Source: Pandoraea commovens (GTDB lineage Bacteria > Pseudomonadota > Gammaproteobacteria > Burkholderiales > Burkholderiaceae). From it: a DNA stretch of 64,000 bases. Shown here in pieces: positions 37,409-46,427 of the stretch. Position 1 is the stretch's first letter. Every line of letters begins with the position of its first letter. The position numbers and the translations under genes were made by a program. Below the pieces are notes generated by a model. The model was not told the origin of the DNA and made no database searches. It worked only from the letters and a program-made list of their open reading frames with translations. The stretch spans positions 62,001 through 126,000 of the forward strand of contig NZ_CABPSA010000007.1 in NCBI RefSeq assembly GCF_902459615.1, in the 5' to 3' direction.

Positions 37409-39070
37409 ATGACTGCGGATTACGCCCAAGCCTATGAGGCGTTCGACCTCGACGCCACCGTGCGCGCCACGCTGGACGGCAACCTCGACGCGATGAATGC
37501 CTGTGTCGAATGTTGCGACCGCCACGCCCTGCCCGGGCGCATCGCTCTGTTCTGGGAAGGCAAGGACGGCACGAGCCAGACCTGGACGTTCAAAGTGCTG
37601 CAAACCCTGTCGGCGCGCTTCGCCAACTTCCTGCGCGAACAGGGTGTGCAGCCCGGCGACCGTGTCAGCGGCCTGCTGCCTCGCACGCCGGAATTACTCA
37701 TCACGATTCTCGGCACCTGGCGCGCGGGCGCGGTGTATCAGCCGCTCTTCACGGCGTTCGGGCCGAAGGCGATCGAACACCGTCTGCAAAGCGCACAGAG
37801 CAAGCTCGTGATTACCGACGCGACCAACCGGGCGAAGCTCGACGAAGTCGCCAACTGCCCGCCGGTCGCGACGGTCGGCGGCCCTCGCGGTCAGGGTGTG
37901 CGACGCGGTGACTTCAGCTTCTGGCACGAGGTAGAGCACCACGACGAGGTGTTCGACCCAGTGATGCGCCGGGGCGACGATCCCTTCATGATGATGTTCA
38001 CTTCTGGCACGACGGGCGCGGCCAAGCCGGTAATGGTGCCGCTGCGCGCGATCATGGCGTTCATGGGCTATATGCGCGACGCCGTCGATCTGCGTACGAC
38101 CGACACCTTCTGGAACATTGCCGACCCGGGTTGGGCATACGGGCTGTACTACGCCGTCACAGGACCGCTCGCGATGGGGATTCCCACGACGTTCTATGAC
38201 GGGCCGTTCACCGTCGGGAGCACGTACCGAATCATCAACAAGCTGGGTATCACCAACCTCGCCGGTTCACCGACGGCATTTCGTCTGCTCATCGCTGGCG
38301 GCGAAAAGGCGGCGACTCCCGTTAAGGGGCGGCTGCGCGCCGTGTCGAGCGCCGGTGAACCGCTGAACCCGGAAGTCATTCGCTGGTTCGCCGAACATCT
38401 CGGTGTGACCATTCACGACCATTACGGCCAGACGGAACTGGGCATGGTGGTCTGCAACCATCACGCGCTCTCGCATCCGGTGCAATCGGGAGCTGCGGGC
38501 TTTGCCTCGCCGGGGCACCGTGTCGTGGTGCTCGACGACGAAGGCCGGGAGTGCCCTGTCGGCCAGCCGGGCGTACTCGCGCTGGACCGCAAGCAATCGC
38601 CGCTGATGTGGTTCGGCGGCTACTGGGAGCGGGAGACGCCTGCGTTCATGGGCGACTACTACCTTTCCGGCGATACCGTCGAGCGCAACGCCGACGGCAG
38701 CATTAGCTTCGTTGGACGTAACGACGACGTCATCACGTCGGCGGGCTATCGCATCGGTCCGTTCGACGTGGAAAGCGCGCTGATCGAACATCCCGCTGTG
38801 GTCGAAACGGCCGTAGTGGGCAAGCCGGACCCCGAGCGCACGGAGCTGGTCAAGGCATTCGTCGTGCTGCACGCCCAGTTCGCGCCGTCGGACGCCCTCG
38901 CCCGCGAATTGCAGGAACACGTTCGCCATCGACTGTCGACGCACGCGTATCCGCGCGAAGTCGAATTCGTGACCGAACTGCCCAAGACGCCGAGCGGCAA
39001 GCTTCAGCGCTTCATTCTGCGCAATCAGGAAATCGCCAAGGCCGCGCAAGCGTCGGCCAATGCGGCCTGA
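37409..39070 (+). CDS. AMP-forming acyl-CoA synthetase
   Basis: The 553-residue enzyme activates a carboxylic acid to its acyl-CoA through an acyl-adenylate. All signature motifs of the ANL superfamily are present: the P-loop MFTSGTTGAAKPVMVP, HDHYGQTELGM, YYLSGDTVERNADG, GRNDDVITSAGYRIGPFD and the catalytic lysine in PKTPSGKLQR. The sequence is closest to medium-chain/acetyl-CoA-like synthetases. The ATG at 37409 follows ACAGGAGAC. It is divergent from the valine-type operon and is followed 30 bp later by an SDR gene, suggesting one function in branched or short-chain acyl-CoA metabolism. Confidence 0.9.
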   Translation: MTADYAQAYEAFDLDATVRATLDGNLDAMNACVECCDRHALPGRIALFWEGKDGTSQTWTFKVLQTLSARFANFLREQGVQPGDRVSGLLPRTPELLITILGTWRAGAVYQPLFTAFGPKAIEHRLQSAQSKLVITDATNRAKLDEVANCPPVATVGGPRGQGVRRGDFSFWHEVEHHDEVFDPVMRRGDDPFMMMFTSGTTGAAKPVMVPLRAIMAFMGYMRDAVDLRTTDTFWNIADPGWAYGLYYAVTGPLAMGIPTTFYDGPFTVGSTYRIINKLGITNLAGSPTAFRLLIAGGEKAATPVKGRLRAVSSAGEPLNPEVIRWFAEHLGVTIHDHYGQTELGMVVCNHHALSHPVQSGAAGFASPGHRVVVLDDEGRECPVGQPGVLALDRKQSPLMWFGGYWERETPAFMGDYYLSGDTVERNADGSISFVGRNDDVITSAGYRIGPFDVESALIEHPAVVETAVVGKPDPERTELVKAFVVLHAQFAPSDALARELQEHVRHRLSTHAYPREVEFVTELPKTPSGKLQRFILRNQEIAKAAQASANAA

Positions 39071-39100
39071 GCGCCACCTTTTACTTATTCGGGATTCGCA

Positions 39101-39868
39101 ATGCAAATCAAGGACCGTGTCTTTCTCGTCACCGGCGCATCGTCTGGGCTCGGTGCAGCAACCGCCCGCATGTTCGTCGACGCAGGTGCCAAAGTCGTGC
39201 TCGGCGACATCAACGCCGAAGCCGGTGCCAAACAGGCCGACGCGCTGGGCGAGGCCGCGCGCTTCGTCGCGACCGACATCACGCGCGAAGACGATGTGCA
39301 GCGCCTCGTCGACACGGCGAAAAGTGCCTTCGGCACGCTGAACGGTGTGGTCAACTGCGCGGGCATGGTCATTGGCGAGCGCATTCTTGGCAAGCAGGGA
39401 CCGCACCGGCTCGAGAGCTTCGCGCGCGTCATTAACGTGAACCTGATCGGCACGTTCAATGTGCTGCGCATTGCGGCTGCGGCGATGGCCGAGGGTGAAG
39501 CGGATGCCGAAGGCGAACGCGGCGTCGTCGTGAACACCGCATCGGTCGCAGCGTTCGACGGGCAGATCGGTCAGGCGGCGTATGCGGCGTCCAAGGGGGG
39601 TGTCGCCGCGTTGACCTTGCCCGCCGCGCGTGAGCTGGCGCGACTGGGCGTACGTGTCGTGACCGTTGCACCGGGGATTTTCGAAACACCGATGATGGCT
39701 GGCATGACACCCGAGGTGCAGGCTGCGCTCGGTGCGTCGGTACCTTTCCCGCCGCGTCTGGGACGTCCGTCGGAGTACGCCGCACTGGTGCGACACATCG
39801 TCGAGAACACCATGATCAACGGCGAGGTCATTCGTCTTGACGGCGCATTGCGCATGGCACCGAAGTAA
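39101..39868 (+). CDS. SDR-family 3-hydroxyacyl-CoA dehydrogenase (type II/HSD17B10-like)
   Basis: This 255-residue short-chain dehydrogenase has the NAD-binding motif [12 protein letters not shown], an acidic residue (GDI) that favours NAD over NADP, NCAG at the end of strand 4, and the catalytic Ser plus YAASK (Tyr-x-x-x-Lys). The block [25 protein letters not shown] is typical of 3-hydroxyacyl-CoA or 2-methyl-3-hydroxybutyryl-CoA dehydrogenases. It follows the acyl-CoA synthetase gene by 30 bp. It most likely oxidises a branched hydroxyacyl-CoA in isoleucine/valine-type degradation. Confidence 0.9.
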   Translation: MQIKDRVFLVTGASSGLGAATARMFVDAGAKVVLGDINAEAGAKQADALGEAARFVATDITREDDVQRLVDTAKSAFGTLNGVVNCAGMVIGERILGKQGPHRLESFARVINVNLIGTFNVLRIAAAAMAEGEADAEGERGVVVNTASVAAFDGQIGQAAYAASKGGVAALTLPAARELARLGVRVVTVAPGIFETPMMAGMTPEVQAALGASVPFPPRLGRPSEYAALVRHIVENTMINGEVIRLDGALRMAPK

Positions 39869-40063
39869 GCCCAGGGAAGTCTCGACGTCTTAGGCTGCAA
39901 TCGAAACGCTAAGTCCACCAACCGCGCCAAATCTGCCAAATCCGCGATTTCGGAATACTCCGATCAGCGTTTCGGACGGCGACGGAAGCGCCGACAGGGG
40001 CCGCACTGCTAGAATTCCTGCGTCCCCCTGCTACGGCATTCCGCCGGCTCCGATTCGCGACGC

Positions 40064-41074
40064 ATGGAAAAAGGCAGTATTTCGATTCATTTTGTGATCA
40101 ACGCATTGGCGCACGTCGAGCGACTCGGCGGCGATCCAACGGCATTGCTGCGCGCCGCGGATATCGCCCCGTCGTTGCTCGCGCATCCTCAGGGGCGTGT
40201 CTCGGCGGATCGATACGCGCATCTGTGGCGGCTGATCAGTCTCGCACTGGACGACGAGTTCTTCGGACAGGATTCGCGACGCATGAAGGTCGGCAGTTTT
40301 GCGATGCTGTGTCACAGCGTCGTCGCCTGCCACACGCTGGAACAGGCGTTGCAGCGTGCCTGCCGCTTCATGGGGTTGTTGCTCGACGATCTGGAGATGC
40401 ATCTGGTGCGCGACGGCGCACTGGCCCGGCTTGAAGTTCATGAGCGGCCGGATGCAAAAGCGCCGCGCATCTTCGGACACGAGACGCTGCTGATTCTCTT
40501 CTACGCCCTCACCTGTTGGCTGATCGCACGGCGCGTGACGTTGGGAACGGCGTACTTTGCCTTTGACGAACCGGTCTACAGCGAAGAGTACCGAACCATG
40601 TATTCGGCGCGGTTGGTTTTCGGTGCTCCGCATACCGCTATCGAATTCGACGCTGCCTGTCTGGACTTGCCGGTCGTGCAAAACGAAGTCACGGTGAAGG
40701 ATTTTCTGCGGGCCGCGCCGGGCAACATCATCCTCAAGTACAAGAACACCAAGGGGATGGTGGCGCGGGTGCGACGCAGACTGAAGACCATGCCGACCGA
40801 CAGCTGGCCCGCGTTCGAAGCGTTGGCGGGCGAGTTTCACACGACCCCGTCGACGTTGCGCCGGCGCTTGGAAGACGAGGGACAGTCATACCAGTCGATC
40901 AAGGATCAGTTGCGACGCGATCTTGCGATTCACGCGCTGTGCCACACGTCCAAGCCGATGCTGGAAATTGCGCTGTCGTTGGGCTTCGCCGATCCAAGCG
41001 CGTTCTTCCGGGCGTTCCGGAAATGGACGGGGGCGCGTCCGGGAGATTACCGGCGTCAGGCGGTGGAGGCCTGA
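40064..41074 (+). CDS. AraC-family regulator with arabinose-binding-type N-domain
   Basis: The 336-residue protein has an N-terminal PF12625-type domain (about residues 20-205) and a C-terminal AraC helix-turn-helix pair (about 235-330). The second helix-turn-helix and tail are clear: LEIALSLGFADPSAFFRAFRKWTGARPGDYR. Members with this N-domain (OruR, MmsR-like) often control amino-acid or fatty-acid catabolism. It stands 195 bp downstream of the acyl-CoA synthetase/SDR pair on the same strand, so it probably regulates that pair or the divergent valine-type operon. Start 40064 gives full length; no strong ribosome-binding site. Confidence 0.88.
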   Translation: MEKGSISIHFVINALAHVERLGGDPTALLRAADIAPSLLAHPQGRVSADRYAHLWRLISLALDDEFFGQDSRRMKVGSFAMLCHSVVACHTLEQALQRACRFMGLLLDDLEMHLVRDGALARLEVHERPDAKAPRIFGHETLLILFYALTCWLIARRVTLGTAYFAFDEPVYSEEYRTMYSARLVFGAPHTAIEFDAACLDLPVVQNEVTVKDFLRAAPGNIILKYKNTKGMVARVRRRLKTMPTDSWPAFEALAGEFHTTPSTLRRRLEDEGQSYQSIKDQLRRDLAIHALCHTSKPMLEIALSLGFADPSAFFRAFRKWTGARPGDYRRQAVEA

Positions 41075-41196
41075 CGCGGAACGATCTCCCCTGAACCGAC
41101 CTGCTCCGCACTGTCCGCCGCGATCCGTGAATGGCCAATTCGATGGCGGACCAGTCGGTGCCGCCATCATCCGCCAAACGGACGACGGTGGCGATC

Positions 41197-42570
41197 TCAG
41201 GCCGCGCGGGCCTTCCCGGTCACGGCAGCACTTTGACCTTCCTTGCCGTCATCGTCATCGTCGTCCAGTTCGATGCGTTTGACTTCGCCGAGCAACAGCA
41301 GGTAGCACAGCACCCCGGCGATGGCGAAGATGCTGATGAGACCGAGGGCCCAGCCGAACGAGCCTGTCGCTTTGACGATGAAGCCAATCGCGATGGGCGT
41401 GATGATGCCCGAGAGGTTACCGGCAAAGTTCACCGCACCGCCGGTGATGCCGACCATGCCCTTCGGGGCAATGTCTGCCACGAGCGACCACGACGCCGAC
41501 GCCACGCCTTGCGCGAAGAACGCGAACGACATGATGGCGATGACGAGCCAGTTGGCGTCCGTGAGTACCGTGAGCGACATCGTCGGCACCAGCAGCAAAC
41601 CGGTGACGATAGGCGTCTTGCGCGCCGTACCGACCGCCACGCCGCGACGCAGCAACCAGTCCGAGAGCAGACCACCGCACACCACGCCGATGGACGCCGC
41701 GACGAACGGCACCGACGTCATGCCACCGGCCTTGAGCACCGTCATGTGACGTTCGGTGATCAGGTAGGTCGGGAACCACGTCAGGAAGAAATACAGCGAC
41801 GAGAGCGACGCAAATTTGCCCACGCATATCGCGATAATCTGGCGATTACGAAACAGCGCCAGCAGCTTGCGCCACGGGAATTTCTGCGCCGTCGCAGGTT
41901 CCGCCGATTTCACTTCGACGAGCGCCCCGCCGCTACGAATATGTTCGAGTTCTGCGGCGTTGACCCACGCGCACTTGTCGGGATCGCGATAACCGACGAA
42001 CCAGACACCAGCCCACACGATGCCCAGCAGACCCGTCGCGTAAAAAATCTCGCGCCAACCCCACGTGTGTGCAATCCAGAACAGCACCGGCGTGAGCGCC
42101 GCCATGCCGATGTACTGGCCGACGAGGTAGACGCTCGTGGCCACACCCCGCTCACGTTGAGCGAACCAGATCGAGACCACGCGGTTGTTCACCGGGAACG
42201 TCGGGGCTTCTGCAATGCCCACGCCCAGCCGCATACCGAAGAGCGTGGCGAAGCGCGACGTGAAGCCTTGCATGAACGTCAGCACCGACCAACTGAGGAT
42301 GGCCACACCGTAGATCGCGCGCGTGCCAAAGCGGTCGATGACCCAGCCACCGGGAATGTTGGCGATCACATAGGTCCATGCGTACGCCGAGAAAATGAAG
42401 CCCAGTTCGACCGGCCCAAGACCGAACTCCTGCTTGAGCATCGGGGCGGCGACCGAGAGATTGGCGCGGTCGACGTAATTGATGACCGTGCCGACGAAGA
42501 CCAGAAAGAGCATCCAGTAGCGCACACGCGAGGGGCGCTGGGAGGATGTGGGGGGCAGAGAAACTGACAT
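41197..42570 (-). CDS. MFS transporter, anion:cation symporter family (glucarate/galactarate-like)
   Basis: This 457-residue inner-membrane carrier has twelve helices. After the first helix comes INYVDRANLSVAAPM, diagnostic of the ACS family (GudP, GarP, ExuT). Also visible are GVGIAEAPTFPVNNRV and WFAQRERGVATSVYL. Its substrates are probably sugar acids or other carboxylates. A long acidic C-terminal tail (DDDDDDGKEG) is unusual. I chose the ATG at 42570; an ATG at 42582 is also possible. It follows the porin gene on the same strand by 135 bp, and an IclR regulator lies beyond, suggesting one uptake unit. Confidence 0.87.
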   Translation of the reverse strand: MSVSLPPTSSQRPSRVRYWMLFLVFVGTVINYVDRANLSVAAPMLKQEFGLGPVELGFIFSAYAWTYVIANIPGGWVIDRFGTRAIYGVAILSWSVLTFMQGFTSRFATLFGMRLGVGIAEAPTFPVNNRVVSIWFAQRERGVATSVYLVGQYIGMAALTPVLFWIAHTWGWREIFYATGLLGIVWAGVWFVGYRDPDKCAWVNAAELEHIRSGGALVEVKSAEPATAQKFPWRKLLALFRNRQIIAICVGKFASLSSLYFFLTWFPTYLITERHMTVLKAGGMTSVPFVAASIGVVCGGLLSDWLLRRGVAVGTARKTPIVTGLLLVPTMSLTVLTDANWLVIAIMSFAFFAQGVASASWSLVADIAPKGMVGITGGAVNFAGNLSGIITPIAIGFIVKATGSFGWALGLISIFAIAGVLCYLLLLGEVKRIELDDDDDDGKEGQSAAVTGKARAA

Positions 42571-42705
42571 GTTGAATCTCATAATGGGCGGCGACCTCAT
42601 ACGAACGCCACCGAAAATCCTGCAATCACCAACATCGCCGACATCGTCGGCACCGAACGAATTCGGCGCCGACAATACCGACGATATCGAGGCTTAGCCG
42701 CTACC

Positions 42706-43791
42706 TCAGAAGCTGTGATACATCCCGACGCGCAGCAGCATCTGATCGTGATTGCTCGATGCGCCGATCGGATACGACGCGGCGTGGTTATTCCCCGTCG
42801 CGCCGATGTACGTCACTTGTGCCTGCAACTGCGTACGCTTCGAGAACGAATACAGGTCGCCCGCTTCGATCTGGTTGTAGTGCGTGTGGTTGAACGACGA
42901 GTACGAATAGCCCAGCGTCAACGCGTTTGCTTCCGTGACGCGGTATTCCGTGCCCACGTCGTAGTTGAACATGTTGCCCGAGCCGCCCGGCGCACGAACT
43001 TCGCTGCGCGTATAGAGCGCGTGCACGTTCCAGCGCGACGAAATGCGGTACGAAGCGCCGATGCCCGTGTTGTTCACAGCATCCGACTGGAACAGCTTCG
43101 TGGCGGAAAGGGCCGACTGACCGAAGATCGACGAAATGCCGAGACGCGACGAGAAATCGAACGTCCGCTTATTGATGCTCACGTAAGTGGCAGCCATCGA
43201 CAGCGCGCCGTTGTCGTACTTCACGTAGGCACCGGCCGTGCGCCCTTGGGCATTGCCGCCAGCGAAACCGTACATCAGACCGCCCGTCAGTCCGTGGAAG
43301 CTCGTGCTGTTCCACTTCACTGCGTTATCGATCTGCGACGAGTTCGCCAGATTGTCGAGGTTACCGGGGTGATAGGCATACAGATTGTGCTGCCAGAAGC
43401 CGTTCGAGAAGCGGATCGAGACGTCTTGCATGAAGTCTGTCTGGTGCCCGATCGATACCGTGCCGAAACGATCGCTGGCGAGACCGACCCACGCCTGACG
43501 ATTCCACTCGACGCCGCTATTGATCAGCGCACCGGAGCTCGTGTTGAAGCCCTGTTCGAGTTGGAAGATAGCGGCGAGACCGCCCCCGAGATCCTCGCGT
43601 CCCTTAATGCCGAAGCGGTCGGGTTGACCGATCCCGGCGTCCATTTTGAACAGACGTCCGCCGCCCTGATTGCTCACATAAGTGAGGCCATCGTCGACCG
43701 TCCCGTAAATCTGTAATGAATTACCAGCGGCATGTGCCGCGCCAACGCATGCCAATAGGCAGGCTGCGCCGATACTGCGTCTCTTCACCAT
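42706..43791 (-). CDS. Outer-membrane general porin (GBP/Porin_4 family)
   Basis: The 361-residue protein is a trimeric 16-strand porin of the Burkholderiales type. It has a signal peptide ending in GAAHA, then NSLQIYGTVDDGLTYVSN, the typical first strand, and ends in VGMYHSF with the C-terminal Phe recognised by the Bam complex. Conserved family blocks include GKGRE-type GIKGREDLGGGLAAIFQLEQGF and WVGLASDRFGTVSIGHQ. It probably gives outer-membrane passage for the substrate of the downstream MFS carrier. A promoter and operator-like dyad precede it at 43883-43950. Confidence 0.92.
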   Translation of the reverse strand: MVKRRSIGAACLLACVGAAHAAGNSLQIYGTVDDGLTYVSNQGGGRLFKMDAGIGQPDRFGIKGREDLGGGLAAIFQLEQGFNTSSGALINSGVEWNRQAWVGLASDRFGTVSIGHQTDFMQDVSIRFSNGFWQHNLYAYHPGNLDNLANSSQIDNAVKWNSTSFHGLTGGLMYGFAGGNAQGRTAGAYVKYDNGALSMAATYVSINKRTFDFSSRLGISSIFGQSALSATKLFQSDAVNNTGIGASYRISSRWNVHALYTRSEVRAPGGSGNMFNYDVGTEYRVTEANALTLGYSYSSFNHTHYNQIEAGDLYSFSKRTQLQAQVTYIGATGNNHAASYPIGASSNHDQMLLRVGMYHSF

Positions 43792-43882
43792 CCACTCCTG
43801 TTTGCCTCTGATGCCCGGGGCTATTGACGCCCTTTGCCGGCACGCTCGACGTTATTCCCAACGTCCCGGCTGCCGCATCGTT

Positions 43883-43923
43883 ATTGTCTTACCTATGAAA
43901 CAATGATTAATAGGTGAGACAAT
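43883..43923. promoter_or_regulatory. Long operator-like dyad over the porin promoter
   Basis: ATTGTCTTACCTAT (43883-43896) and ATAGGTGAGACAAT (43910-43923) form a 14-bp inverted repeat with one mismatch and a 13-nt centre. A third copy of the half-site GTGAGACAA lies at 43942-43950. The dyad covers the predicted porin transcription start, so bound protein would control initiation. The IclR regulator at 44290-45108 is the natural candidate, because IclR proteins bind such dyads; this is an inference. Confidence 0.6.
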
Positions 43924-43950
43924 TATGTCGAAGTGGCTACTGTGAGACAA
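43922..43950 (-). promoter_or_regulatory. Porin promoter (-35 and -10)
   Basis: On the minus strand TTGTCT (43950-43945) and CATAAT (43927-43922; 5 of 6 matches to TATAAT) are spaced by exactly 17 bp. The -35 box is one of the repeated GAGACAA half-sites and the -10 box abuts the dyad. The leader to the porin ATG would be about 125 nt. Confidence 0.6.
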
Positions 43951-44143
43951 GCAGAAAATAAGTAAGCATTTATTGATGTTGCGCAAATGCTAATGACAAA
44001 GGTGACGCGCGTCTGCGGGAAAAAATAGGGGAAAGGCACGACTGCGACGTCCGGGCGGGGTCGATCAGAAGATGGCGAGACAAGCGCGACGAAGTGCGCA
44101 ACGAAGCGGGGGCGGAGAAAAACGGGGCGTATGAGTGGCGACG

Positions 44144-44204
44144 ATCCCCGGCCCCCTGACGCAGTGACTTAAAGGTAGTGGAACGGAGTCAGGGGGCCGG
44201 GGAT
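44144..44204. repeat. 17-bp perfect inverted repeat downstream of iclR
   Basis: ATCCCCGGCCCCCTGAC (44144-44160) and GTCAGGGGGCCGGGGAT (44188-44204) are perfect complements around a 27-nt loop. It lies 86 bp after the iclR stop and before the porin promoter. There is no T-run. It could end iclR transcription or insulate the two genes. Confidence 0.55.
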
Positions 44205-44240
44205 TGGCGCTGCCCGGGGGGTATTAAGGGCGGGGAGGAT

Positions 44241-44284
44241 TTGGGACCGTAGGGTTGGGGACCGTAGGGTTGGGGACCGTCGGG
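44241..44284. repeat. Three tandem copies of a 15-bp unit
   Basis: The unit TTGGGGACCGTAGGG occurs as 44241-44254 (one G missing), 44255-44269 (complete) and 44270-44284 (A to C change). The array stops 6 bp short of the iclR stop codon. It looks like a simple slipped-strand expansion. Confidence 0.75.
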
Positions 44285-44289
44285 TTACA

Positions 44290-45108
44290 TCACGGATGCC
44301 CGCCGAGCGGCACAACACCAGTGCGCTCGGAGCGGTAATTCAGCTTATGAGAGAGTTCATCGGCTGCGGATACCACCTTCTCGACAATGCCGCTCTCGAG
44401 CAGGTCGGCTTCGACGCGTGCCTGCGGGATCGTCACGCTGATAACGGCGGCAATTTGCCCTCGATGATTGCGCACCGGCGCGGCGATCGTCGAAATGTTC
44501 TGTTCGAAGAAGGCTTGGCTCATGCTGTAACCGCGAGCGATGTCTTCCTGCACCACGCGGTGGAGCGCATCGACCGTGGTGGGCGTATGCGCCGTGTAGG
44601 CTTCGAGCTTGCGTTCCGGATAAAGCTGCTTGAGCGACGGCAACGAATAGTCGCCGAGCAGAATGTGCCCGACGGCGGTCGCATGAGCGGGCAGACGCGT
44701 ACCCACGCGTACCGTACCAAACACCAGTTCGCGGCTGGCCGCCTTTGCGACGAACACTGCATCGCGCTGATCGAGAATCAGGATGTGGCTGGAGAAGCCC
44801 GTCGCGTCGCGCAGCTTCTCGATGACGGGCGTCCCCAGATCCGTCAGCTCAAGCGAGTTCAGATACTCGAAACCGAGGCGCAGCACTGCCACACCGAGTC
44901 GGTAATGACGGTCGTCGCCCGCCTTCTCGATAAAGCCTTCGGCTTCCAGCGTCTGCAACAGACGGAACACCGTCGAGCGTGGAATATCCAGCCGACGGGC
45001 AAGGTCCGCCCCTGCCAGCACCGGCTCGCGCGCCGAAAAAGTCATGAGGATCCGCAGACCGCGCTCCAGGCCCGGGACCGAATATTTGTTATCGCTGTCG
45101 TTGCTCAT
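44290..45108 (-). CDS. IclR-family transcriptional regulator
   Basis: The 272-residue protein (from the ATG at 45108) has an N-terminal winged helix (about residues 12-75: GLERGLRILMTF, GADLARRLDIPRSTVFRLLQTLEAEGF). An IclR effector domain follows (about 85-260), including RVGTRLPAHATAVGHILL and the C-terminal IAAPVRNHRGQIAAVISVTIP. An upstream in-frame ATG at 45174 would add 22 residues, but it lies only 11 nt from a TATAAT-like box, so 45108 is preferred. Such regulators commonly control aromatic or sugar-acid catabolism. It probably governs the porin-MFS pair. Confidence 0.87.
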   Translation of the reverse strand: MSNDSDNKYSVPGLERGLRILMTFSAREPVLAGADLARRLDIPRSTVFRLLQTLEAEGFIEKAGDDRHYRLGVAVLRLGFEYLNSLELTDLGTPVIEKLRDATGFSSHILILDQRDAVFVAKAASRELVFGTVRVGTRLPAHATAVGHILLGDYSLPSLKQLYPERKLEAYTAHTPTTVDALHRVVQEDIARGYSMSQAFFEQNISTIAAPVRNHRGQIAAVISVTIPQARVEADLLESGIVEKVVSAADELSHKLNYRSERTGVVPLGGHP

Positions 45109-45185
45109 GCCGTTTGCGCACAATGGCGCCGACCGGTGTGCGGCGGTTCCGCGCAGCCGATAGACGATATTCATGGAAGGCGCAC

Positions 45186-45191
45186 ATTATA
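45186..45191 (-). promoter_or_regulatory. TATAAT -10 element for iclR
   Basis: A perfect TATAAT on the minus strand lies 11 nt upstream of the ATG at 45174 and 77 nt upstream of the preferred iclR start. I do not see a convincing -35 box at 16-18 bp. Confidence 0.4.
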
Positions 45192-45573
45192 GGCTACGGT
45201 CCCGCCACCCGACCATGACGGAAGACCATGAGTCGACCGGGCCACTTTCTCACCACGCGAGACGGAGTTGCGCCGATGGTATCGCGACGGTTGCGCTTGG
45301 TTGCGCCCGTTCTCGAAACACCATGCCCTATGCAAGCGCAGGCTGGCACCCATCCAGGGCAAGCGGGGCGGGCTTTCGGGCGATTTCGGGGCCCGACGCC
45401 CGCGTCCGGCGGCATGCACCGCAATGGGGGTAATTCCGAAGCGCGTCGACTCGCGGTTTTTGTCATGATTGCGGCTGCAAGCTTGACAAGCTGGCGCATG
45501 TGGAGCGAGACACCGTGGCCCGAGCCGAGAACAACAAACGATCCGGACTGGCCAAAAGGCACGTATTCCTTTT

Positions 45574-45649
45574 CTCCTGACGCTTTTGCGATTGCCTATC
45601 CCAATAGCCACTCAGGAGCTGCGCCCACCTGCCAAGTGGGCGTTTTTTT
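45574..45649 (+). ncRNA. Candidate structured RNA or leader ending in a perfect intrinsic terminator
   Basis: CTCCTGA (45574-45580) pairs with TCAGGAG (45612-45618), enclosing a 31-nt domain with a small ATTG/CAAT stem. Three bases later comes a terminator: CGCCCAC (45622-45628) with GTGGGCG (45636-45642) followed by seven T residues (45643-45649). No gene on the plus strand precedes it and the next gene begins at 45879, so it ends a short RNA or a leader. A TTGACA hexamer lies at 45483-45488, but no good -10 follows it. The 770-bp interval (45109-45878) otherwise shows no gene. Confidence 0.5.
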
Positions 45650-45878
45650 GCTGGTTAAACGCTCCCTTCGCAGTGTGGTTCGACCCGCCCGCGGCGTTCT
45701 TCAAAAGAGAACCCGATGTCCTGGCATGCTTGTTGCTTGTATTTCCAGCATCGGGGATCGACGCCGCCTTGGCCGAGTTTTGACGATAAGTACGCACCAG
45801 ATTGCACCGGTTCTTACTAGATCGCGAAACCCGGACTCGCCCCCTGCGGCGCCTCCGTTTGTTTTGGGTCGAGGTGTT

Positions 45879-46274
45879 ATGTTTAATGAACTGAGCGACG
45901 TTGAATGGCACGCCCTGCGTGATCTGATTTGCGACCGACCGGTCCGTACGGAACGACGCGGCCGCCCTCAAGTCGAGCAGCGCACGCTGACCAATGCTGT
46001 CTTGTGGGTGCTGTTCACTGGCGAGAGCTGGTCCAAGCTGCCCATGCAGTACCCCTCCGTGCCGACCTGCCGTCGCAAACTGAACGAATGGCGCGAATCG
46101 GGCATGCTCGATACGATTCTGAAACGCCTGCAACAATCGGGCCGCGATATCAGCGCCTGTGCAGGTCAGATCAGCAAACCGGCACGCAGCACGCCGTGTG
46201 GCGACACCGATCGACTGCGTGGTGTGTTCTGGACGAACCCCGCTTCGTGGAAGCCGCCGGTCGCCGTGCGGTAA
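45879..46274 (+). CDS. Solo IS5-type transposase N-terminal domain protein (DUF4096-like)
   Basis: The 131-residue product starts at the ATG at 45879 with a good GAGGTG site. It matches the helix-turn-helix N-terminal region of IS5-group transposases: MFNELSDVEWHALRDLI, RRGRPQVEQRTLTNAVLWVL, FTGESWSKLPMQYPS and CRRKLNEWRESGML. The DDE catalytic domain is absent, and I see no terminal inverted repeats or second fragment. The C-terminal 35 residues do not resemble transposase. Its intact frame and good translation signals suggest either a recent remnant or a domesticated DNA-binding protein. Confidence 0.7.
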   Translation: MFNELSDVEWHALRDLICDRPVRTERRGRPQVEQRTLTNAVLWVLFTGESWSKLPMQYPSVPTCRRKLNEWRESGMLDTILKRLQQSGRDISACAGQISKPARSTPCGDTDRLRGVFWTNPASWKPPVAVR

Positions 46275-46427
46275 TGGGTGTCGAGTGGCGCTGATGGGTC
46301 GTCGGTGTGCCGACCCGCACACCAGATCGAATCCATCGATGTCACGATGTCCCCAGGCAGGATTGCCGCGCAACGTTCGCGGCGCCGCCGGGAAGGCATC
46401 ACGGGGTTAGCCAGATAGCAGACATGA

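Noticed and set aside
45228-45878. Extension of the solo-transposase frame back to 45228.
   Set aside because: The upstream part spans a clear intrinsic terminator and has no transposase similarity; GAGGTG supports 45879.
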